DNA of 13,447 nt, taken from contig JALSKY010000181.1 of NCBI GenBank assembly GCA_026988585.1, positions 1-13,447 of the forward strand. The letters are read 5' to 3'. Below the pieces are notes generated by a model. That model was not told where the DNA came from, made no database searches, and saw nothing but the letters and a program-made list of their open reading frames with translations. Source of the stretch: Deltaproteobacteria bacterium (lineage in GTDB: Bacteria; Desulfobacterota; Dissulfuribacteria; Dissulfuribacterales; QOAL01). The translations under genes were made by a program, and so were the position numbers. Shown piece by piece: positions 8,095 to 13,447 of the stretch (the stretch's first letter is position 1; the number at the start of each line of letters is the position of its first letter).

Positions 8095-8103
8095 AAAGGA
8101 GAG
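8095..8103 (+). promoter_or_regulatory. Ribosome binding site that sets a TTG start for mqnA
   Basis: AAAGGAGAG is a near-ideal Shine-Dalgarno sequence ending 6 nt before the TTG at 8110. The in-frame ATG at 8074 has only a weak CTGGA upstream and would add 12 residues not expected before the first beta strand of MqnA proteins. Confidence 0.65.
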
Positions 8104-8109
8104 AGCAGC

Positions 8110-8964
8110 TTGGTCAGTGATTCAGGTACCCTAAAGGTGGGAATGGTCAACTTTGTAAACACTTCCCCTGTAATGGTGCCGTTTTCAGAGATGAAACGGC
8201 CTGAATTTTTACATGCTGTTGAGGATGTACCTACTAAGCTGAATTCCATGTTGCTGCAGGAGCAGTTAGATGCTGGAATGGTCTCCTCATTCTTCTATGG
8301 GCAGCACCACCAAGAACTTGAAATTGTATCTGAATTCTGCATAAGCGCCACTGGCACTGTGGGCAGCGTGATCCTGTTCAGTACAGTGCCCATATATGAA
8401 CTTTCCGGACGGCACATCGCCCTTACAACACAATCTGCCACCTCCATAAACCTGCTCTATATCATCCTGGAGCATTTCAACATGCTGGAGCCCCATTATA
8501 TCACCGGGGACTTCAACTTGATATCCAGTGGTGAAGCAGACGGATATCTCGCTATTGGGGACGAGGCACTCAAACTGAACTGCAGCAACAGGTCCCTGTA
8601 CAGCTATGATCTTGCATCCATCTGGTACGGAGCGACATCTTTGCCCTTTGTCTTTGCAGTATGGGCAGCAAAAAAAGAGACATTTCAGGCCAAAAGAAGA
8701 CTTTTCAAAAGGTTTGACGAGATACTGATTCACTGTTACCAGCAGGGGCAAAACAATCTGTCCACCATCGCGGCCAAAGTTTGCGGCAAGATCCCGATGC
8801 CCTCTTATGAATGCCTCTCCTACCTCAAGGGGATCGAGTTCCATTTCACTCCTGAAAAGGAAAGGGGCCTGCAACATTTTTTCCGGCTGCTGTACCATAT
8901 GGGTAAACTGCCCGAGATCCCTGATCTATCCAGCAGGATTACAAAACCGAGAGAGGAGATTTGA
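8110..8964 (+). CDS. mqnA: Chorismate dehydratase MqnA (futalosine pathway)
   Basis: A 284-residue protein that dehydrates chorismate to 3-[(1-carboxyvinyl)oxy]benzoate, the entry step of futalosine-type menaquinone synthesis. It has a periplasmic-binding-protein-like fold but no signal peptide. Family blocks seen are KVGMVNFVNTSP (9-20), a DAGMVSSF strand (54-61), HIALTTQSATSINLL (102-116), DGYLAIGDEAL (144-154) and YDLASIWYGATSLPFVFAVW (166-185). Length is typical. A TTG start at 8110 is preferred on the strength of its ribosome site; ATG at 8074 is the alternative. It follows the deaminase stop by 56 nt, and ubiE begins one base after its own stop, so the three form an operon. mqnB, mqnC, mqnD and mqnE are not in the window. 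Confidence 0.92.
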   Translation: MVSDSGTLKVGMVNFVNTSPVMVPFSEMKRPEFLHAVEDVPTKLNSMLLQEQLDAGMVSSFFYGQHHQELEIVSEFCISATGTVGSVILFSTVPIYELSGRHIALTTQSATSINLLYIILEHFNMLEPHYITGDFNLISSGEADGYLAIGDEALKLNCSNRSLYSYDLASIWYGATSLPFVFAVWAAKKETFQAKRRLFKRFDEILIHCYQQGQNNLSTIAAKVCGKIPMPSYECLSYLKGIEFHFTPEKERGLQHFFRLLYHMGKLPEIPDLSSRITKPREEI

Positions 8965-8965
8965 T

Positions 8966-9718
8966 ATGAAGGCCAACGGCTCCAGGAAAAATCCAGCGGG
9001 TTCAGTGCCGGAAAGGCAAGGGAAAAAGGAGTTTGTGCATAAAAAATTCTCCTCTGTCTCCCCGAAATATGATCTTCTCAACACCTTGCTAAGTCTATAT
9101 GTGGACCGACTTTGGCGCATAAGCACTGCAAGGGAGCTAAACTCTGCCAAAGAAGGGCCTATACTCGACCTGTGTGCAGGCACTTTGCCTCTATCCAGAG
9201 AGATAGTAAAACAGCAGGGATGTCATGTGATGGCCTTGGACTTCTGTTATGACATGCTGAAATATGGAATAGAAGAGAAGGGAAATCCAGAAACCGACCG
9301 GCTCATCCACCCTGTCTGTGCAGACGGGGAATCTCTGCCCTTCCCGGACAACACCTTCAGAGGGGTAACGGTGGCATTCGGAGTCAGAAATCTGGGAAAT
9401 CTGAAAAAGGGGGTCAGTGAGATGTTCCGGGTACTCCAGCCAGGCGGCAAGGCAGCCATACTGGAGTTCTCCCGTCCATCCAATCCGCTATTCGGTCCCA
9501 TTTACAAATTTTATCTCTTCAACATACTGCCCCGGATAGCAGGTGCCATATCAGGAGATCGCGGGGCCTATGAATATCTTGCGGAGTCCATCTATGCCTT
9601 TGAAAGCAGAAGAGAGATGAAGGCGATAATGACCGGGGCAGGCTTTGAACAGGTGGATCACTATCCAATGACTTTTGGAATAGTCACCATCTATACAGGG
9701 ATCAGGCCCAAACCATAA
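8966..9718 (+). CDS. ubiE: Demethylmenaquinone methyltransferase (UbiE/MenG family)
   Basis: A 250-residue SAM-dependent C-methyltransferase expected to convert demethylmenaquinone to menaquinone, the last pathway step. Seen are FVHKKFSSVSPKYDLLNTLL near the N-terminus, the SAM-binding motif ILDLCAGTLPLS, MALDFCYDML after it, ADGESLPFPDNTF with VAFGVRNLGN, and the C-terminal block FGPIYKFYLFNILPRIAG with YEYLAESIYAF and GFEQVDHYPMTFGIVTIYTG, all typical of UbiE. One oddity is that motif I, usually GTGD in this family, reads GTLP here. The ATG at 8966 has a strong AGAGGAGA (8950-8957 region) upstream, inside the end of mqnA. Its stop overlaps the rnhA start as TAATG. With mqnA next door the substrate is more likely demethylmenaquinone than a ubiquinone precursor. 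Confidence 0.92.
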   Translation: MKANGSRKNPAGSVPERQGKKEFVHKKFSSVSPKYDLLNTLLSLYVDRLWRISTARELNSAKEGPILDLCAGTLPLSREIVKQQGCHVMALDFCYDMLKYGIEEKGNPETDRLIHPVCADGESLPFPDNTFRGVTVAFGVRNLGNLKKGVSEMFRVLQPGGKAAILEFSRPSNPLFGPIYKFYLFNILPRIAGAISGDRGAYEYLAESIYAFESRREMKAIMTGAGFEQVDHYPMTFGIVTIYTGIRPKP

Positions 9719-10224
9719 TGGCAGCAGGAAACAGCAGCAGAGGAAAACAGCCCCCCCTGGTGCAGATATTCACCGATGGGGCCTGTTCAGGCAATCCAGG
9801 GCCAGGCGGATGGGGCGCCTTGTTAAGATATGGCAAACATGAAAAACAGATATCAGGATTCAGCCCTCTGACCACCAACAACAGGATGGAGCTTTTGGCA
9901 GCCATCCGTGCACTGGAGACACTGAAAAAACCCTGCCGGGTGATACTTACCACTGACTCCAACTATCTCCGGCAAGGGATCACCCAGTGGATACACTCAT
10001 GGATCAAACGGGGATGGAAACGATCTGGTGGCAAACCGGTAATGAACGAAGATCTCTGGAAGAAACTCTATAAGTTGAGCAGGGAACACAATATCGAGTG
10101 GAAATGGGTCAAGGGGCATGCTGGCCATCCGGAAAATGAATTGGCCGACACCCTGGCAACAGAGGCCATAAAGCAGGGGCAAAAAGGCACCCTTGCCCCG
10201 GATCCTCTTGGAGCATCATCCTGA
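9718..10224 (+). CDS. rnhA: Ribonuclease HI
   Basis: A 168-residue RNase HI that cuts the RNA strand of RNA:DNA hybrids such as R-loops and primers, in the cytoplasm. The four catalytic carboxylates are in place: D20 in IFTDGACSGNPGPGG, E58 in NNRMELLAAI, D80 in LTTDSNY and D144 in NELADTLA. The flexible-loop histidine is H134 or H137 in KGHAGHPEN. A basic helix WIKRGWKRSGG (95-105) matches the handle region of E. coli type I enzymes. About ten extra residues precede the first strand and a short disordered tail follows. The ATG overlaps the ubiE stop by one base, implying coupled translation. It is a housekeeping gene carried at the end of the menaquinone operon. Confidence 0.95.
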   Translation: MAAGNSSRGKQPPLVQIFTDGACSGNPGPGGWGALLRYGKHEKQISGFSPLTTNNRMELLAAIRALETLKKPCRVILTTDSNYLRQGITQWIHSWIKRGWKRSGGKPVMNEDLWKKLYKLSREHNIEWKWVKGHAGHPENELADTLATEAIKQGQKGTLAPDPLGASS

Positions 10225-10255
10225 TTCTTGGCACGAATCCTTGGCGGCATCATCC
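10202..10255. repeat. Imperfect 19-20-bp direct repeat at the convergent gene ends
   Basis: ATCCTCTTGGAGCATCATCC (10202-10221) and ATCCTTGGCGGCATCATCC (10237-10255) share ATCC, TTGG and GCATCATCC. They span the ends of rnhA and of the Nudix gene, which face each other across 25 nt. No hairpin terminator is visible between them. A small local duplication or chance are both possible. Confidence 0.35.
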
Positions 10256-10789
10256 ACCTTCCGGCAGCACTATCCCTTTAGCAAGCAATCTCTCCAGGAT
10301 GGCTATTCCGTCAGGACAGAACTTCTCCTTTCCGGCCATCTCGATTACCTGTTTCGGAGCAATGAACCATCCCTGTTCAATCTCTTCTTCCTGAAGAATC
10401 AAGGGGCCATCCCAGACACAGGTATATACCCTGCCCCATACGCGGTTCTCCTCATCTTCATGATACAGGTCAAACTGTTCATGCAACTCGGTGCCGGATA
10501 TGCCCAGTTCCTCCTGTAGCTCTCGTCTTGCTGCATCAAGATAATCCTCGCCAGCCAGCACAACACCCCCTGCTGTCAGATCGAGATAGGAGGGATATAT
10601 ATCCTTGCTGGCAGTCCTTCTATGGACAAAAAGCTGTCCTCTGCTGTCGAATACCAGGATATAGACGGCCCTGTGGACAAGCCGTTCCTGCCGCATTCTG
10701 GCCCTATGGGCCTGCCCAACAGGACGATTATCCCTGTCCACTATCTGAACCATCTCTCCAAGGCCTTCCCTGTTCCTATGAGCCAACAT
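10250..10789 (-). CDS. Nudix hydrolase, YfcD-like
   Basis: A 179-residue cytosolic Nudix enzyme. Residues 75-97 match the Nudix box G-x5-E-x7-R-E-U-x-E-E-x-G-U exactly (G75, E81, R89, E90, E93, E94, G96), giving the Mg2+ and diphosphate site. Flanking blocks EMVQIVDRDNRPVGQAHRA, LVHRAVYILVFDSRGQLFVH, TASKDIYPSYLDLTAGGVV and ENRVWGRVYTCVWDG follow E. coli YfcD closely. This subgroup is related to isopentenyl-diphosphate isomerases but lacks a settled substrate. The ATG at 10789 has GGGGAAAC just upstream; an in-frame ATG at 10753 (MVQIVDRD) also has a GGAG, but it is too close. The gene lies 47 nt after the metallopeptidase stop on the same strand and is probably the last gene of that operon. 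It converges on rnhA. Confidence 0.88.
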   Translation of the reverse strand: MLAHRNREGLGEMVQIVDRDNRPVGQAHRARMRQERLVHRAVYILVFDSRGQLFVHRRTASKDIYPSYLDLTAGGVVLAGEDYLDAARRELQEELGISGTELHEQFDLYHEDEENRVWGRVYTCVWDGPLILQEEEIEQGWFIAPKQVIEMAGKEKFCPDGIAILERLLAKGIVLPEGG

Positions 10790-10836
10790 GTTTCCCCAAA
10801 AAAACTGATGGATTTAACCAGTCCGGCATAAAAAAT

Positions 10837-12303
10837 TCAAAACGCATTCAGAGAGTTTACGCCGTGCAGCTCTGCCCCTACCACCCTCTGCATAAATTCG
10901 GACAACCCGTACAGGTTCCCGTAACTAGCCCACTCCCGCAACAGGTCGATCCCATTGGTATCCCTGAACCAGTCATGTCCGAATGTTGAAATAAGCTGCT
11001 GCTCCATGACACCAGAGGCCAGGAAGGCTGTAAAGTAGTCTAAGGAATAAAACTCAGGCATCAGATCAAATAGATAGGTCTCAGGATCATAGGAAAAACC
11101 GGTTTCATGCTCCATGATCCGGGCATATAGATCCTGACCCTTTGCTATGCGATTATGGGAAAAGTTTTCAAATTCAATAAGAAACTTTGCTCCATAACGG
11201 CGCATCAAAACCTGAAATTTCAATCTTTGAATGGATTCGATTCTATTCAGTTCAGAGGAAGATCTTTCAGTTCCTGCAAGCCATGTCAGGAAATTCCTCT
11301 TCATGCAGAGCCGCTGGAAAAGAAACGCAAAGGCCTCAGAGACTGCTCCGCCAAGAAAAAATTCCCGGGCCTCTACAGGAAGAGCCGGAGAGGTGTTGAG
11401 AAAGGAAAAGGCGTGTCCCATCTCGTGAAAAAGGGCCTCCCAGTCGATCCATCCGGTTACAGGTCCCAGTATCAGATGCACTTCACCAGGTATTCTGATT
11501 GGAATACAGTAGGATTGACGTCCTGCACTCCCGGCCAGGTCCATTCTGAGACCTGAACCATTTTGCAGACCTGCCAGAGAAAAGAACTCATTGGCGGAAT
11601 CTGCCCGGACCATATCCCTGAACATGGAATCCATATATCTCATTCCAAGGAGATATATAGCGTCAAACCTTGAGGCCTCCGCCAGTGCCAGTCCAGGCTG
11701 CACCTCTCCCAGCCATTCAGAAGTTTCAGCAAGATATTCCTCACGGTTGCGGGCCAGCAGTCCTCTGCACCACGCAGCCTGTTCAGCAAGGGAGGTTTTT
11801 CTTCGGGCCTGGCAGAAGGAGATATAATCACTGTAACCCAGATCTTCAGTTATAGCGGCCATGAATGCCTTCCATGTGGCATGGCTGAAAGGGGCAAGAA
11901 ACCTGCACAGAGACCTTGCCTCCCTTGCCAGCTCCCTGCGGGCCTGCAGGTCCTCACAATCCTGACACCATGCAATGATTCTGGAAAACGGCACATCTTC
12001 ACCCCTTACCTGGGCCTTGGCACCGTTCATCCATTCCAGAAACATGGCCTGAACCGGTTCTACCCTGCCCCTTATAAACAGGTCTTCGGCAATCTGTACT
12101 GTTCTCGCAGAAAGTGTGTGGCTCCCAAAAACATCTCTCGCCTGTTTCAGATCTTCCAGGGTGATTTCAGATAAAAAATGGTCTTGAGTCTCAAGCAATT
12201 CCTGCCCCTGGCCAAGATGCGACTCTATCTCACGCCTTCTTTGTACCGATAGGGCATGAAGGACCCTGCTCAAAAAATGCTGTGGAAATCCATGTTCATC
12301 CAT
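10837..12303 (-). CDS. M3-like zinc metallopeptidase (oligoendopeptidase-type gluzincin)
   Basis: A 488-residue, mostly helical protein without signal peptide. LFHEMGHAFSF holds the HExxH zinc motif at 293-297. A third ligand is likely E323 in GGAVSEAFAF, 30 residues after the first His, close to the spacing in family M3 (thimet oligopeptidase, PepF). MPEFYSLDYFTAFLAS (415-430) occupies the place of the substrate-binding Tyr-rich segment of M3 enzymes. At 488 residues it is shorter than PepF (about 600), so it is either a compact branch or a related family. The expected job is cleavage of short peptides in the cytosol. The start overlaps the stop of the SGNH gene (TAATG), with GGGAGA about 11 nt upstream, so translation is probably coupled. 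The target is unknown. Confidence 0.78.
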   Translation of the reverse strand: MDEHGFPQHFLSRVLHALSVQRRREIESHLGQGQELLETQDHFLSEITLEDLKQARDVFGSHTLSARTVQIAEDLFIRGRVEPVQAMFLEWMNGAKAQVRGEDVPFSRIIAWCQDCEDLQARRELAREARSLCRFLAPFSHATWKAFMAAITEDLGYSDYISFCQARRKTSLAEQAAWCRGLLARNREEYLAETSEWLGEVQPGLALAEASRFDAIYLLGMRYMDSMFRDMVRADSANEFFSLAGLQNGSGLRMDLAGSAGRQSYCIPIRIPGEVHLILGPVTGWIDWEALFHEMGHAFSFLNTSPALPVEAREFFLGGAVSEAFAFLFQRLCMKRNFLTWLAGTERSSSELNRIESIQRLKFQVLMRRYGAKFLIEFENFSHNRIAKGQDLYARIMEHETGFSYDPETYLFDLMPEFYSLDYFTAFLASGVMEQQLISTFGHDWFRDTNGIDLLREWASYGNLYGLSEFMQRVVGAELHGVNSLNAF

Positions 12304-12848
12304 TAACTTTTGCTGTCTCCCTTATGGGAAAGAAGGGGATAGATAAACCGGCAGATCTCATCTGCCATTATGCTGTAACCCTTGCTGTTGGGATGGATTC
12401 CATCATGGAAGAAACAATCATTACACTCTTCCAGTCCCTGAAAGATATTGGCATAGAGGAGAATGGAAAATTTGTCGGCCAGATCATGATACATGGCTTC
12501 CCAGGAACCGGATCCCTGCCCTCTGAATAAAAATCCTGCCAGGACTACTGTAGCATCCTGACACAGAAAGGCTTGGATGATTCTCGACAGGTTTTCTGCT
12601 GCACTCTCCACTGGAAGCCCCATAAAAAAATCATTAAGACCCAGTTCTATGAAGATCAGATCCTTCCTGGCTGTTAAAACATTATCCAGCCTATTGAGAG
12701 CATCTCCGGTGGTGTCACCTGAAACACCGAAATTCAGGGTTTTCAACCCATACCTGCTCTCAAGAAGGGCTGGCCATGAGTCTCCTGTTGGGACATGCCA
12801 TCCCTGGGTTATACTGTCTCCAAGACATGTCATTGTGCAGGTACTCAT
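12303..12848 (-). CDS. SGNH/GDSL hydrolase (TesA-like esterase)
   Basis: A 181-residue esterase of the SGNH superfamily. All four blocks are present: LGDSITQG with nucleophile S12, NFGVSGDTT with G44, ELGLNDFF with N72, and DGIHPNSKGY with D149 and H152 of the triad. The N-terminus lacks the signal peptide of periplasmic TesA, so it is predicted cytosolic. Substrate could be a lysophospholipid, acyl thioester or acetylated sugar. I chose the ATG at 12848 because GAGGTGA precedes it at ideal spacing; an in-frame ATG at 12878 lacks a site. That ribosome site includes the TGA of the upstream 123-residue gene, and the stop overlaps the metallopeptidase start by one base. Confidence 0.88.
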   Translation of the reverse strand: MSTCTMTCLGDSITQGWHVPTGDSWPALLESRYGLKTLNFGVSGDTTGDALNRLDNVLTARKDLIFIELGLNDFFMGLPVESAAENLSRIIQAFLCQDATVVLAGFLFRGQGSGSWEAMYHDLADKFSILLYANIFQGLEECNDCFFHDGIHPNSKGYSIMADEICRFIYPLLSHKGDSKS

Positions 12849-12850
12849 AA

Positions 12851-12857
12851 TCACCTC
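12851..12857 (-). promoter_or_regulatory. Ribosome binding site of the SGNH gene, overlapping the upstream stop
   Basis: On the minus strand GAGGTGA is followed by TT and then ATG at 12848. Its last three bases are the stop codon of the preceding gene. This decides the start of the SGNH gene and suggests coupled translation. Confidence 0.7.
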
Positions 12858-13222
12858 GAATGAAAGGACGCCGTCCATTCCCCTTTTCCAGAAAAACCGG
12901 ACACGGGATCCTGGACATTCACATTAAAAAACAGGGTGTTCCGCTTCTGATCTCTGCCTGCGTAAAATGGAAAAGGCTGCAATATCCCGGAAAATTCCCC
13001 GGCCAAGCCAGTGTATTCAAGAGGAATCGAGACCATCTCATCCCTGTTGCAACTCACCTCCGCTTGTATATTGAGCCTGGACGCATCAAACCTGCCTCCT
13101 GCGCATGATGGAAGGCCACAGACCATGGCCACCTGTACAGATATCCTCAATCCACGCTGCTGCAGATCATCAGGATAAAGTACCGCTCCTGGAAGGGGGC
13201 TAAGAGGAACTACGTTGAACAT
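12851..13222 (-). CDS. Hypothetical protein, 123 residues, unrecognised
   Basis: I do not recognise this protein. It has no signal peptide or membrane helix. Alternating hydrophobic residues (LRISVQVAMVCG, RLNIQAEVSC, NTLFFNVNVQDP, EWTASF) and several glycine turns suggest an all-beta sandwich. Cysteines at 35, 40 and 58, two of them in CGLPSCAGGRFD, are notable and could form a metal site or disulphide. It is judged real because it sits exactly in an operon: its ATG overlaps the upstream stop (TAATG) and its TGA forms part of the ribosome site of the SGNH gene. Shadow frames on the opposite strand look non-protein-like. Its role is probably linked to the esterase and peptidase that follow. 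Confidence 0.65.
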   Translation of the reverse strand: MFNVVPLSPLPGAVLYPDDLQQRGLRISVQVAMVCGLPSCAGGRFDASRLNIQAEVSCNRDEMVSIPLEYTGLAGEFSGILQPFPFYAGRDQKRNTLFFNVNVQDPVSGFSGKGEWTASFHSR

Positions 13223-13363
13223 TACTGATCCACTACCCCGCTCTTTATCAGTTCCTGTTCCCGGGCCCTGATATAGCTGTAAAGGGCCTTTTCACTTCTA
13301 TCATCATGTTCAAACCTTAATGTGTGGTCCCGGTTGATTCCCTTCCTAGAAGAAGCTATGCTT
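13222..13363 (-). pseudogene. 3' remnant of an upstream operon gene, cut by an insertion
   Basis: The minus frame ending in TAA at 13224-13222 encodes about 46 C-terminal residues, including LRFEHDDRSEKALYSYIRAR and a final VVDQ. It is strongly charged and protein-like. Its stop shares bases with the start of the 123-residue gene. Going upstream the frame meets TAG at 13398-13396 without any usable start codon. The likely cause is insertion of a mobile element near 13364, beyond which the codons belong to the element. The parent protein is not recognised. Alternatively, a frameshift lies in this stretch. Confidence 0.5.
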
Positions 13364-13447
13364 TGTATATGGCGAGAGTGCTGTTGCAGAAGATGCTAAA
13401 GGAAAAAGAAAGAGGGATTCGATCATGGAAATAAGGCTCCACAAGAA
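13364..13447 (+). mobile_element. Possible left end of an IS481-like insertion sequence (partial)
   Basis: TGTATATGGCGAG (13364-13376) could be a terminal inverted repeat, as IS481-family ends begin with TGT. It lies 61 nt before a putative transposase start and coincides with the loss of a start codon in the minus-strand gene to the left. The element continues beyond the window, so the matching end and target duplication cannot be checked. Confidence 0.4.
13425..13447 (+). CDS. Start of a probable IS481-type transposase (7 complete codons visible)
   Basis: An ATG at 13425 with AGAGGG (13411-13416) 8 nt upstream opens a frame reading MEIRLHK and a partial codon for Asn or Lys before the window ends. 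Many IS481-family transposases begin with M-x-[IV]-R-L-H-K-N-A, which is the basis for the call. Seven residues are little evidence. The agreement with the broken gene to the left and a TGT end 61 nt upstream strengthens it. Confidence 0.45.

Noticed and set aside
7987..8109. Longer MqnA starting within the deaminase gene
   Set aside because: The extra residues have no family match and the strong ribosome site points to TTG 8110.
8807..8965. Extended UbiE start at 8807
   Set aside because: It would overlap mqnA by about 160 nt; the ATG at 8966 has a strong ribosome site and a typical N-terminus.
10528..10989. A 153-codon plus-strand frame opposite the Nudix gene
   Set aside because: It is Pro/Cys/Gln-rich without motifs and is the complement of a gene with a perfect Nudix box.

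Overview
The window looks like ordinary chromosome of a Gram-negative, probably anaerobic bacterium. A Desulfobacterota/deltaproteobacterial source would fit, but this is inference. It rests on a large AsmA-like DUF748 protein, which implies a two-membrane envelope; a futalosine-type menaquinone cluster; a sodium:alanine (AGCS) symporter; and moderate GC. No rRNA, tRNA, CRISPR array or phage region was seen.

Layout. (1) 1-1058, minus strand: a SatD-family protein followed by a DUF3307 membrane protein that runs off the left edge. (2) 1059-1315: a divergent control region with a perfect TATAAT box for satD and two 14-bp direct repeats spaced exactly 21 bp, followed by a short palindrome. (3) 1316-6461, plus: an AGCS symporter, then a 1258-residue DUF748/AsmA-like protein built from four repeated modules joined by charged or Ser/Asn-rich linkers. 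(4) 6462-6721: a gene-free spacer with a 9-bp tandem duplication that stacks TAG codons. (5) 6725-10224, plus: aminodeoxyfutalosine deaminase, mqnA (probable TTG start), ubiE/menG and rnhA, tightly packed. (6) 10250-13222, minus: Nudix hydrolase (YfcD type), M3-like metallopeptidase, SGNH esterase and an unrecognised 123-residue protein. Coding order is from right to left, with two TAATG junctions and one stop-to-start gap of 2 nt. (7) 13222-13447: the 3' remnant of one more gene of that operon, apparently cut by the left end of an IS481-like element whose transposase starts at 13425 and leaves the window.

How the genes work together. The AFD/mqnA/ubiE block supplies an early, a middle and the last step of menaquinone synthesis by the futalosine route; mqnB-E must lie elsewhere. 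rnhA appears to be a passenger. The symporter and the AsmA-like protein probably share a transcript, but no functional link is evident. The SatD/DUF3307 pair is the least understood unit. The spacing of its conserved residues resembles a class III nucleotide-cyclase fold, it ends in a possible HTH, and a repeat array covers its promoter. It is the best candidate here for uncharacterised biology, although as a family pair it is not new.
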